This document shows positions 44,457-55,400 of a stretch of 64,000 nucleotides of DNA, in pieces. The position numbers were made by a program, and so were the translations under genes. This DNA is from Aristolochia californica (Eukaryota > Streptophyta > Magnoliopsida > Piperales > Aristolochiaceae): positions 20,295,720 through 20,359,719 of the forward strand of contig JARWKL010000015.1 of assembly GCA_029961685.1 (NCBI GenBank), written 5' to 3'. Within the stretch, counting starts at the first letter, position 1, and the number at the start of each line of letters is the position of its first letter. The notes under the pieces are model-generated. The model had not been told where the DNA came from. It did not search any database and saw nothing but the letters and a program-made list of their open reading frames with translations.

Positions 44457-45760
44457 GGTGAATGCTGGTACAGTAATTAGTTCTTGAGGTGGGCTCCAGT
44501 TGATGTCCTGGTGGGCCCATGATCAATCGGCATCAGTTGGCCCCTGATCAATGAGCGTCAGCAGCCATCGTGGAGAGTGGCAGCTATCAGGTCGGCTAGT
44601 GTAACTGATCTTTGTACATCCTTAGAGAAAGGGCTCTATTTGGAAGCTAAAATATTCTTTCTCCGTCCCTGGCTGGCATTGTAAAGAAAGACAGAAAAAA
44701 GAGCTCAGTCTTGAAGAAGCTGAAAGAGCGGGTTCCGATCCCCCTGTTGTTTGATGTCATCTGCCAGCCTCTTGGTCGGGTGATTTTTACAGTTTCAGAC
44801 TGGACGTTGTTCATCGTTTTAAATGCGCCATAAAGTGGGTCATTTGTCCTTCTCTCTTCTGTCGGATATCTTTGAATGCGGTGATTTGTTTCACACGGTT
44901 TATTTGTTTTATAATATGATATTATGACCTTCACTGCAGAAAATAATTTTGAAACTGATGTTTATAGCTCTACTGCCTTTCATCTTTATTTGCCTATGGT
45001 ATCTTAACCTTGTTTAATGAACTGAGGATATGGAATGTAAATGGCCACTCCACAGTCTAGTCCTCTGTGATTGTTTTCCGTCTTGCCATGCTGCAATCGA
45101 TGGAAAAATGACTGTTCGTTTGCCAGATTGTTTTCCTGCTTGATCCAGATCCAGCACAGAGGAACTTTGCCAAAAATGGAGAGGAACAGAGGAACTTTGC
45201 CAAGGTAAGTCAATAACATCAGGCACTGTGCAGACCAAGATATACACTGACAGGAACTCTTGGAACTAAGGCCAAAGGAGAATGAATAAGAAGCGACTGA
45301 TCAAAACTGTTAATCTGTGGTAGCAAATGGAGTCCTTTTTCTGGACATCCTCATAGCAGGTCAAAGCCTAATGGCTTTACTCTTCAAATTCTTTAATGAA
45401 TCCAACACTCGATCACCCACCAATATAAACAATTAAGTAAATGACCCCGTTGCCCAAAAACTTCTTTTTTGGTTAAGCTATTCATTATATGATTAGCACT
45501 AATAATCCATCTACGGTATTCCAAATGATCTCCACGTATCCTTGATCTCATAAAAAAATTGAAACACTAAGGGTTCATTTGAAACTCCTAGAAAAGAAAA
45601 AAAAAAAAAGAATTTGATTATTATTATTTTTTAAAATAATTAGTAAAAAATAGATAATGATTAAATTTTCGTTTTTAAAGTAGTAATAGTAAAATTTTAT
45701 TTTATTTTATTTTATTTTATTTTTCGTGGGTACCAAACAGACCGTAGCGGAAGAGTTCGG
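44457..45760. other. SAPS 3' UTR and spacer to DRT111
   Basis: The first roughly 500 bp after the SAPS stop are probably 3' UTR. An 18-bp word, acagaggaactttgccaa, is repeated at 45156 and 45186. A (TTTTA)n microsatellite lies at about 45696-45722. No gene is supported here. Confidence 0.55.
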
Positions 45761-47548
45761 AGCTCATAGGGCACCTCTCGCGCACGTCTCACCTTCTTCA
45801 ATCTTCAGGTAACGCCGCTTGACTGTTGTTTACTATCTGCAGTATTCTGCCTCTGTCGGTAACTCTTCCAATTCTTTTTTCGTCCTCCTCTGGTTTTTTC
45901 TACGTCTCAGCTTCTTCCGTTTCCTTCCTTCGCTCTGTTAGGGAAGATATGTTGAAGGATCAGGTTCTTCTTCTTATTTTTCTCTTCTTTTTTCCTCTCT
46001 ATTTTCTTTTCTCCTTCTTTTCAACATTGAAATGAATGAATCTTCAATGTCATGCTGGTGAACTTTTTTGGCTCTCTATGGGTTTCTCTATTTCTGATAT
46101 TTGTTGCTTTATTAATTTTATTTGTTTTTTTCTCTTCCTCTCTCTCTGAAAAACGGTTTCTCTGTTTCAGTCCTGTTGAATATTTTTTAAAATAGGGTTT
46201 TAACCTTTTTCTTATTTTTCAGCGATCTTAATGTTTTGGAAGAGGCATCGTGAAGACGGATGTTGAAGGTTATCAGGTTCTTCTTCTTCCTCTCTCCTTT
46301 CTTTAGATGTTGAAATGAATGTTCAATTTCATGCGGGCGCACTATTTTTTCTGTCTCTGCATGAAATTGGCTCTGAGTGAGTGAAAATTAGCTTGAAGTT
46401 CTGTTATTGCTGCTTTATCAATTTTATTCTATTTGTTTTCTTCATCTATCTCTGGAAAAGGGTTTCTCTGTCTCAGTCCCGTTATTTTATAAAATAGGAT
46501 TGCATGCTAAGTCAAAGTAGAATCATTTATTGGTGTATATTTTGAAAGAAATAGTTTTCATTCGGTGTTAAAGAACGAGTAGTAGTGACAGTAGAAAATC
46601 TTGCGTATAACATTAACAACTCAAATAACCTTTTAAGTGTCAGCATTGCAACGAAACAAATTCATAATCAAGAGCAAAATATAAAAAAATTTATCTGTTA
46701 ATGAGAAAAGATCCCTCCACCAATTACAGAAAAAGAACGCATAGCAATAGGAAAATCCAATAGGCATTACTGAGATGAAGAAGAAAACAATAGAATACAA
46801 GGATTAACAATGATTTAATACTGGATATGCAGCACATTATAATTTCCTGTCATAAAAAAAATCGGTGCATTAACACAGTAATAAGCTTCTTATTGCCTAG
46901 GTTAAGAGTAAAAATGAAACTAAGAGTGACATTATCCACATGTTTTATTTATGTTTAAGGCTGCATAATCTTTAAACGTTCCAACCACAAGCACAACTTC
47001 ACAATAAAAGATGCCCACCTTTTCTGTATCAAATGCCTAAAACTTCCTAAACACTGTAGGCAAATAACCAACGCTTACATAAACACCTAATAACAATACC
47101 ACAAACAAATCCTTATAAATATGTTCAAACCATAATCCACTGACAATATACAAGTGCATTCAACCAGCAGAAATAGAGTTGCATAAACCCTTCCATTAAA
47201 ACTCTACCATAAATTGGGTATGTGTTGTTACCCTTTACTTTCTTCTTGAGCTCTTTGCCGAGGTTCCAGTTTGATTGATTCATCTAGTACTTCATTGGAT
47301 TCAATAACTTTGTTCCTTTATTAGCTTTTTGAGAGGTTTGAATTTCGTTTTGGGTATTGATTTGAGCTAAAAGCGAACTTGTTGATTATTCTTCTCTATA
47401 GATTCATATTGCCTTCTTCTTCGTTTTTAGTCTCTTTCTCATTTTTTTCTGTGCTTAATTTGACTTCCTATAAGCCATCTGTGAAATCTATATAGTAGTA
47501 GCTAGTTGAAGACCTCAGCATTAAACGAGTTGTGGAAGGACAGAAAAA
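45761..47548 (+). promoter_or_regulatory. DRT111 5' leader region with probable UTR intron(s)
   Basis: A candidate 5' UTR exon ends at cttcaatcttcag|gtaacg (45809/45810), and a pyrimidine-rich tract precedes the coding start at 47549. A roughly 310-bp stretch is duplicated (copies from about 45938 and 46248): each has atgttgaagg...tcaggttcttcttctt, then gttgaaatgaatg (or close) and ggtttctctgt. 46540-47220 is AT-rich without a recognised element. UTR exon structure cannot be settled from DNA alone. Confidence 0.5.
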
Positions 47549-50049
47549 ATGCTAGGCGGGTTATATGGTGATCTACCTCCGCCATCCTCAACCGAGGAGG
47601 AGCGGAGCAGCAATTCATGGTCGAGTAGTGCGAAAATGGCTCCATCCACATTGCGAAAGCCTGCTGTTTTTGCCCCTCCTCCATCTGTTTTAAAATCTCA
47701 ACAATCGCAAAGCAAGCCCAAGCCCTCAGTTACCTCTCAAGCGAAAGTCAGTAGCTCGTCCCCTTTGCCATCCATGTTACCTGATGAAGGTGCTAAGAGC
47801 CCTTCATTTCAGCCTGCACTCATGGGCGTGACATCAACTGTTATCGAAGAGTATGACCCTGCAAGGCCTAACGACTATGAGGACTACAGAAGGGAGAGAA
47901 AGCGCCGAGCCCAGGAGGCAGAGATGAGGAGGGAGTTAGAGAGAAGGCGACAGGAAGAGGAGGAGAGGGAGAGGGAGAGGGAGAGGAGGGAACACGAAGC
48001 AGCAGAAAGAGAGAAGGAGAGGGATCTGAATATATCAGGGGAAGAAGCTTGGAAACGGAGAGCTGCGATGACCGGGAACTTGGCTGGAGCAGTCCCAAGA
48101 TCACCTTCTCCACCTTCTAATGGAGATGGTTTTACTATTGGGAAATCTGGTCTGAGTGGATTAGGTGTTGGGGCTGGTGGACATATGACTGCAGCACAAA
48201 GAATGATGGCAAAGATGGGATGGAAGGAGGGACAAGGGCTTGGGAAGCAAGAGCAGGGCATTACAACTCCTTTGATGGCTAAAAAGACAGATAGACGGGC
48301 TGGGGTGATTGTTAATGCTAGTGAATCCAGAGCAGAGAAGAAGGTGAAGAGTGTCAGCTTCAATGCTTCTCCCACTCGTGTTCTTCTTCTTCGTAATATG
48401 GTAAGAGAATTTATATTGAAATGTTAATACTGCTTTTTTTTCTCTTAAAAAAAATAAAAAAATAATGCTTTCTTTGCCTTTGTGGCTATTATTTGATAGC
48501 TTGATGTTCTCTTCAATTCTCATGTTTTGTGAACACAATCTTCTTTGACATGCTTACCTGACAACCCGCAGATCTTTCGGTATAATTTGCATTGGTTTAT
48601 GAAATGAGCACTAATATGAAGCTGATGTTTTGTTGCATTACATGGAGATTGCTGCTTTCTCCTCAGCTTGTAGGGAAAAATAACAAACTTGAGAGGATTT
48701 AAGAAGAAGAAAGAGGGAAGTTTGAGAAGAAGAGAGAGGGAAGAGAAGCAGTAGTATGCTGTGGTAAGGGCTCAAAACATTTGAGCCCTGCTCGTATCCT
48801 TTCACTTTTGACATAGTTGGACAAAATTGCTCCTACTTACAAAAACTCTTATAACTCATAGAATGCATATCAGAATTAGATGAAACTTGAACAAATACGT
48901 GTTTCTGACAAGTAGCCTATTATGCTGCAATTTGATGAGACAAATATGTGGTTGAGAAATGACCAAAGTACCCTTGTATTGGTATTTTAATACTCCCCCC
49001 AAGTTGGAGAGTAAATGTCAAACAAACCCATCTTGTCACAAAACATCAAATGCTCACTCCTTCCAAGAGGTTTTGTAAACACATCTCCAAGTTGGTCTAA
49101 TAACTTTGCATATGGAGTAACTAGCTTCCCTTGCATAACTTCATCTCTAATGAAATAACAATCAACTTCTATGTGTTTATTTCTCTTATGGAAAATTACA
49201 TTAGTTGCTATAAAAATAACAACCAGATTGTCACACTTCATAATTATTTCATCATTATAGGCTCTGAAATATGAAATGAAAACTCAATAAGAACCAACTT
49301 CACCTACAACTTACTAACTGTGTGAACCATTGTCCTATACTTGGCCTTCGCACTTGGATCCTGCCAATATAGTCTGTTTCTTGATAATATTCTTGCCATT
49401 CAAAAAAAAACAAAAACAAAAGTGAGTTAGAAGTTTCACTTGAGCTAAGAAAGAAGATCCTCGGCAGCATCTCGCTGTGGGATCTTCTCTTCCCCTTTGA
49501 TTTTTTTAGCTTTTTGTTTTTGTTTAGTTGCTGCCTCACCTTGTTACCTCCTCACTCCCCTGGAAGCTTCTTCAATGGATTCTTCCTTTTCTCACTGTTG
49601 TTGAAAAGAAAAAAAAATCACTTGAGATCTGTGACTGTGCTCTAATACCATTATTCTCTGTGGTTCTTTAGCTATATTCTTTTCTTTTTCAAAAAGCTGG
49701 TAAACCCTGATGCTGTATATGGAAACATTCTTGATTTCAACGAAACCTGCAGGTGGGCCCTGGAGAGGTGGATGATGAGCTCGAAGATGAAGTTGCTTCA
49801 GAGTGTGCCAAGTATGGGACAGTGACACGAGTTTTGATATTTGAGATCACAGAGCCAGATTTTCCTTCTGAGGAAGCAGTGAGAATATTTGTGGAGTTTG
49901 AGAGACCAGAGGAGACGACGAAGGCGTTGGTGGATCTGGAGGGCAGGTTTTTTGGTGGGAGGGTGGTGCGTGCCACTTTCTATGATGTGGAGAGGTTTGG
50001 GAAGAATGAGTTGGCTCCTTTGCCAGGAGAAGTCCCTGGATTCACTTAA
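47549..50049 (+). CDS. DRT111: DRT111/SFPS-type splicing factor (SPF45/RBM17 homologue)
   Basis: Plant SPF45 homologue, a nuclear splicing factor first isolated as a DNA-damage toleration cDNA and later linked to light signalling as SFPS. Two coding exons, 47549-48400 and 49753-50049, join in phase 0 (NM|VG) to give 382 residues, close to the 387 of Arabidopsis. Order: N-terminal MLGGLYGDLPPP motif, Ser/Pro/Lys-rich linker, TVIEEYDPARPNDYEDY, an Arg/Glu-rich helix (about 113-159), a G-patch (about 216-245, MMAKMGWKEGQGLGKQEQG) and a C-terminal UHM/RRM-type domain (about 277-370, RVLLLRNMVGPGEVDDEL ... FFGGRVVRATFYD). The GGRVVRATFYD end is the RXF-type loop of U2AF-homology motifs. The 1.35-kb intron carries a Copia remnant near its acceptor, yet the splice sites are intact. 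Confidence 0.95.
48640..49650 (-). mobile_element. Deleted Copia element in the DRT111 intron
   Basis: The minus strand at 49241-48987 encodes the Copia C-terminus: NVIFHKRNKHIEVDCYFIRDEV and LDQLGDVFTKPLGR, the standard RNase H end blocks. It is followed by a purine tract (minus-strand aacttggggggagt, about 49000-49013) and presumably the 3' LTR down to about 48640. At 49639-49650 gctctaatacca reads tggtattagagc on the minus strand, a primer-binding site. Nearly all of gag-pol is missing between them. The LTR limits are uncertain. Confidence 0.7.
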
Positions 50050-50672
50050 AGAAGATGTGTAATATGGAAACTCAATACTGGGGAACTCATTTCTGCATCA
50101 ATGAGAAGTTTAATTATAATTTCCAACTGTCATCCCTGTATAACGGCCACATTGATCTACCGATTATTTGATCTATTATGCGTTGAACCAATGGTGGGTG
50201 TGACGTTTCGGGTTTCGGTATTGGAACTTTCCAAAATGTACCATGTAACAGATGTTACGTTACACGGTATTTAGGGTGAATTTTCTTTTCTTGTTTTGTC
50301 GGATGTCAGATGTCGGATAGATCTTTGCTCGATATAATTAATCTTGATGAAATAATTTTTATATCCAAAGATCCATTATTTATTATTCCCACCTCCTATA
50401 AATACTTAAATATTTAAATCCCTTTGATTAAAATAATGGGTTATGATAATCAAATGAATTTTTTTATATTTAAAAAATATCATCACTAAAAATAATAAAT
50501 ATTATTTCTAGTATTTTTATTTATTAATTTTTAATAAGGGTTAAAAGCAATTTTAATAATTTTTAATTATTAATTAATTATCAACGCATCTATCCAGCAT
50601 TTTATAATTATATTTGAATATATTTTAATAAAGACATTTTGATTATTTCTAATTATTCGATTTAGTGGATTC
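50050..50672. other. DRT111 3' UTR and AT-rich spacer
   Basis: The first roughly 150 bp likely form the 3' UTR. 50330-50670 is extremely AT-rich (long runs of aataa and tttaa words). No gene or element recognised. Confidence 0.5.
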
Positions 50673-50985
50673 TGTTATAATGTATGACCCACCATGGTGC
50701 ACGAATTGGTGAGACCCACCATGAGGACGTGGGATACTAAGAAGAGTCCTCACCCAAGCTAGCAGAGTTAAGAACATAAGTTGAAATGAGTTAGAAGACT
50801 TGAAGATCAAGTGAGACCCACAAAGATACAACGAGTTGGAATCTTATCAATATGAGTTAGAATATTATAAATAGAGGTGTTGTAATTCGGAATTAAAAAA
50901 ATTCTACAATTCTCTATCTTTATTTGGGCACACCTTTCTCTCTTCCCTTGCTCGGAATATTGAAAAAATGATCCTAAATTCAACA
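50673..50985 (+). mobile_element. Solo LTR with perfect 5-bp target duplication
   Basis: The 313-bp stretch begins TGTTATAATG and ends AAATTCAACA (TGTT...AACA inverted ends). It is flanked by gattc at 50668-50672 and 50986-50990. Inside, attataaatagagg (about 50864) is a TATA box followed by a start-like region. No PBS or internal region follows, so the element was reduced to one LTR by recombination. Orientation is inferred from the TATA box. Confidence 0.8.
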
Positions 50986-52435
50986 GATTCCATTAGACAA
51001 AGGGTTAAAATAAATAGCTTTATTATTTAATAGATCTTTAAATAAAATTCACTTAATAACTCTTTGAATTTAGATATTTTATAAAAGCATGTTTTAGTTA
51101 TTTTAATAATTATTTTTTCTTAAAAACCTTGAAAATCTGGAAAGGTTAAAATAGCAATATCTGAAACTTCTTGTTACCGGATTCTCCTGTCGGATTTCGG
51201 GTTTGGATTCACTTACGATCCGATTCAGGAACCGACTGATAACTCTTTTTAACAGGAAACTTGTCGTGCGTGTCCGGAGTTCGGAATCCGGTTCACTCTA
51301 AAGACAAGCTGATCTAAGCCCCGATTCTGTAACAGCAGACACACAGGCGTGTATGTAAGGATTCGATTGCAGACACACAGGCGTGTATGTAAGGATTCGA
51401 TTGGAGCTTCGCAGGAGAAGCCTTCCGTTTTCTTCGAAGCGGTGCTTTCGGTTCGTTGTGTAAACTGTGAAGTTTGCTTTCCGTATCGAAAACCCTATTC
51501 TTCTCTTCCTCGGACGAATCTGCTGGGACATTATGAGGGTAATTTGAATTGAGTAGCAGAGGAAGGTTTGAAGCAAGTATGCGACTTTTCTCTTCTTTTG
51601 ATTCTGCAAAGTTTACTTTGTCGGATTTTATTCTCGAAGTTGGTTAAATTGAAAGCGAATTATTAGAATTATTTGTTTTGACCAAGGAACTATTTTAATC
51701 TTTTTAAACTTTTATTTGAAAATTGAAAAGATAGGTTGATTATGTGACATTAGATGTTGTTGATTTCGGAGTTATTTTGTTCCCGACTAGAAACGCCCAG
51801 GGATTACAAGTAATATAAGGCACTTGTATTCCTGCACCAGAAGTCCTCATGTGCCTTAGTTGTTGTTGCTTTTGTTGTTACTACTACTGCTATTACTGAC
51901 ATTATTATTATCGTTGTTATTATTACTACTACTATTATAGCTTATTGAATTTTTGTTTTTGTTCCATTTCAGAGTGTGCCTACCGTGAATTTTAGCTCTT
52001 CACTTTCTGTCGGTATTGGCTGTGTCATTATAAGTTGCTGTTTTTTTTTTTTCTCTCAGGCAGATGAGGTAAACTTGCTCGGGATCAAATTATTTACTCT
52101 ATGTCTCTGTGGTAGCCAGAACCATCAAATTAATAGAGTAGAGTAGACCTAGATGTAGATGGAGTTGTAATCGTATGTATATCTTATCCAGAACGAGATG
52201 AGAGCAGTTTGAAGAAGCTTTTTGTATCCAATATGCTCTTATGTTGATTACAAATAGTCACTGACGAGGTTTAGGCTGCGGAAATTTAAAGTAAGTTGCT
52301 TTAACTGTTTACGTTTAATTATTTCAAAATTGAATGTTTCATTATCCCACATTATAGTTTGTTGCCAGAAGAATGGTTATGATGTGTTCTTCACCTAATT
52401 ATTTTTGTACTTCTTAATCTTGTGTATTTAACAGC
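50986..52435 (+). promoter_or_regulatory. HBS1 promoter and spliced 5' leader
   Basis: The coding start follows an acceptor directly (taacag|catgcc at 52434/52435), so at least one non-coding exon lies upstream, probably within 51200-51560. A perfect 34-bp tandem duplication lies at 51335-51402 and a TTA/CTA microsatellite-like tract at 51888-51942. Confidence 0.55.
51335..51402. repeat. Perfect tandem duplication, 2 x 34 bp
   Basis: The unit gcagacacacaggcgtgtat...attcgatt is present at 51335-51368 and 51369-51402 without differences. It probably lies in the 5' leader or core promoter of HBS1. Confidence 0.9.
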
Positions 52436-55400
52436 ATGCCACGTAAAGTAAATTATGGAGTTGATTATGACAACTACTATGATGACTATGATGATTATAA
52501 TGATTATGGGGATTATGATGGTGATGACTATGGCTATGAAGGAGAAGAACAAAGTAAGTTTCAAGTTCTGCATATTTATTCATGTTTTTGCCATGAAATT
52601 TTAATGTATATCACTTTCCATACTCCTCCCGCACAATTATTTGGTCACTATTTTCAGCTTTCTTAGTAGTCAACATGTTAATTGATGCATATGCATGGGT
52701 ACTTGAAAATAATATCATCTTATTTTATTTTCATTTTTTTATTGTCTCAATAGAGGAACCATCTCACTCTGTCGAGGCAATGTCTAGGCCTGGTGTCTGG
52801 CGCTGTTCTATTTGCACATATGATAATGAAGAGAGGTTAGCTTCTTGTGATATATGTGGAGCTATTCGTGACACGTCAGTCACAATCCATGATAGTGCTG
52901 ATGATAAAAAAGGTAATCATATATATGTGTGTGTGTGTGTGTGTGTAGTGGTGTATAGAAATTCTCTTTACTTTTTTAGTGGAAAACCTGATACTTATGC
53001 TCAATTATTTTTATTGCATTGGTGTGTTGACCTCTTTTCTGATTCATATATCTGTAAGCATCTCATCTGGGCAGTTATATAGTGAAGCTGTTTCATGCAG
53101 TTGTTGATATGTCCAGGGGTTCGGGGGCATCAGTCATGGCCAAGTCTCTTTTTGCTTCTCAGCCTCGTGAGACGCCCAAAATTACTGGAATCTCTCAGCA
53201 GCTTAGGGATGATTTTCTGAGCAAAGGCGCAAATAGTTCCCAATGGACTGGAAAAGTTTATGGACATTTCTATGATTTTCATAAAGCCTTTATGGGTCCC
53301 CATAGCAAACAAAATATCCATATAGGTCTGCAAATAACATATGATGTGCATCTGGGAAAAAATATGACCTTTATACTCCTAAGTACTTCCATTTCACTAA
53401 TAAATTACTCCCGTGCTTCTTTAATTTTTTTTTCTATATTCTTTCTGTAATGTATGAATTATCTACATGAAGTCTATAGTTTTCCATGTCCTCTTGAAGT
53501 CTATTTGCCAGTTTTAAGTTGATGCTATTGCATTATTCTGGGTCTAAACATTGCCTCTTAATTGGACCAGCTCCTTTCAAGTTTGATATACCCTCACCTG
53601 ATGATTTGGTTTCTACTGCAAAGCTTGCACCCAGAAAGAACTTAAAAGGTATGTCCTTATGCTCAGCATATGCTTTTCTTCTTCTTCCTCTCTCTCTCTC
53701 TCTCTCTCTCTCTGAGCTACTGTTGTTTGCTCTGGCCATGTAAAAGGGTTCAAGCTCTCTTTATATCCTTTGGAATTGGTCAACGTTTTCATTTTTAACT
53801 GAAACTGTAGTGCAAAACTTAATAGAATCAGTAGTTAGAAATTTTAAAACAATGACTTTGTGGACCTGTCTCGATGTAGTAGATATGTTTACTATATTTT
53901 TCATATTCATTAGCAGATCTGAACCAAGATTTTGATTTATCCTCTCAGCTCAAGTTTTTGATTTAAAACATAATTTTGGTTGCTTCTTTTTTTTCTTCAG
54001 CCGGATCTGTACAGCTGACACCACCAAAAGCTCCGAGCACTGACCAAAGGAAAGGGAAAGTTGCAAGCAGTAACGAAACACTAGAAAATTCATCTGTATG
54101 TTCACAAAAAGTTGCCCAGCCTGGCAAGGATGCTGCCAATAGTTCTTCCTCTAAAAAGGATAAAATACAGTCTCCAAGTAATGGTTGGGCCAATCTGAGT
54201 TTAAGTCACAAGATTAATCCTTCAACTCTAAAGACTATAAAGAAACCTATTTTACAAGCTGACTACAAGCCAGAGAAGTGGATGCTTCTTGACCAGGGAA
54301 AAGATGCTGTAACACAATTGAGTCTAGCAATTGTAAGCCATTCATGCAATTTAGTGATGAGTTCAACACTTTATTATCCATGTGGGCTTCGTTACATTCT
54401 TATTTAATGTTTTTACAATCTTATAATAGGTTGGCCATGTTGATTCTGGAAAATCAACTTTATCTGGGAGACTTCTACATGTATCTGGCCGAGTTTCTAA
54501 AAAAGAAATGCACAAAAATGAGAAAGAATCCAAGTTAAAGGTGTGGTATCTTTTCAACAATTATATTGTGGCACCCTAATATGCTACTCTCATGCATTGT
54601 ATTCTTCTACATGTATTAATTGTTTGTGCAAATCTAGACACTGTTGATTCAATCAGCTGACACTTACCAGTGTCTTTAGTTCAAATATCTCAGTATGACC
54701 TATTCATGCAGTGCTCTTAAAATAAAGTGCAGAAAAGTTAGTGTAAGTGGTGGTTTGTATTAACTGATGCATTGCGAGTATTTGACTCTCTCATTTGACA
54801 GGGTGTTTTGCGTCTTTGTTCATCATTGTAATGGATTACAAAATCAATGATTAGGATTAATGTATGTATTTTACTTCTATTATGCAGTTCCCATGCTGCT
54901 AAATGTTATTGTACTTCTCTGCGTGTAATTTGTTTGGAAGTTCTTTTAAAGTTTTGTAGTTTGTTCTTATATCTGCTTCAGGGTAAGGGCTCATTTATGT
55001 ATGCATGGGCCCTAGATGAGAGCACCGAGGAAAGGGAACGAGGTATAACCATGACAGTAGCTGTCGCTTATTTTAACACGCATGAGTACCATGTGGTCCT
55101 ACTGGACTCCCCTGGACACAAAGATTTTGTTCCAAATATGATATCTGGTGCCACACAAGCAGATGCTGCTATACTTGTTGTGGATGCATCAATTGGCTCA
55201 TTTGAAGCTGGTATGGGAGGAAATGGAAGAGGTCAGACTAAGGAACATGCACAGCTTATCAGAAGCTTTGGAGTTGAACAACTTATAGTTGCTGTTAACA
55301 AGATGGATGCAGTAGAATATTCCCAGGAAAGATTTGATTTCATAAAATTGCAACTTGGAACATTCCTCCGTACTTGTGGTTTCAAGGAATCATTCGTAGC

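Noticed and set aside
47868..48375. Antisense open frames over DRT111 exon 1
   Set aside because: They mirror the purine-rich Arg/Glu codons of DRT111, and their Ser/Leu/Pro composition is the expected shadow.
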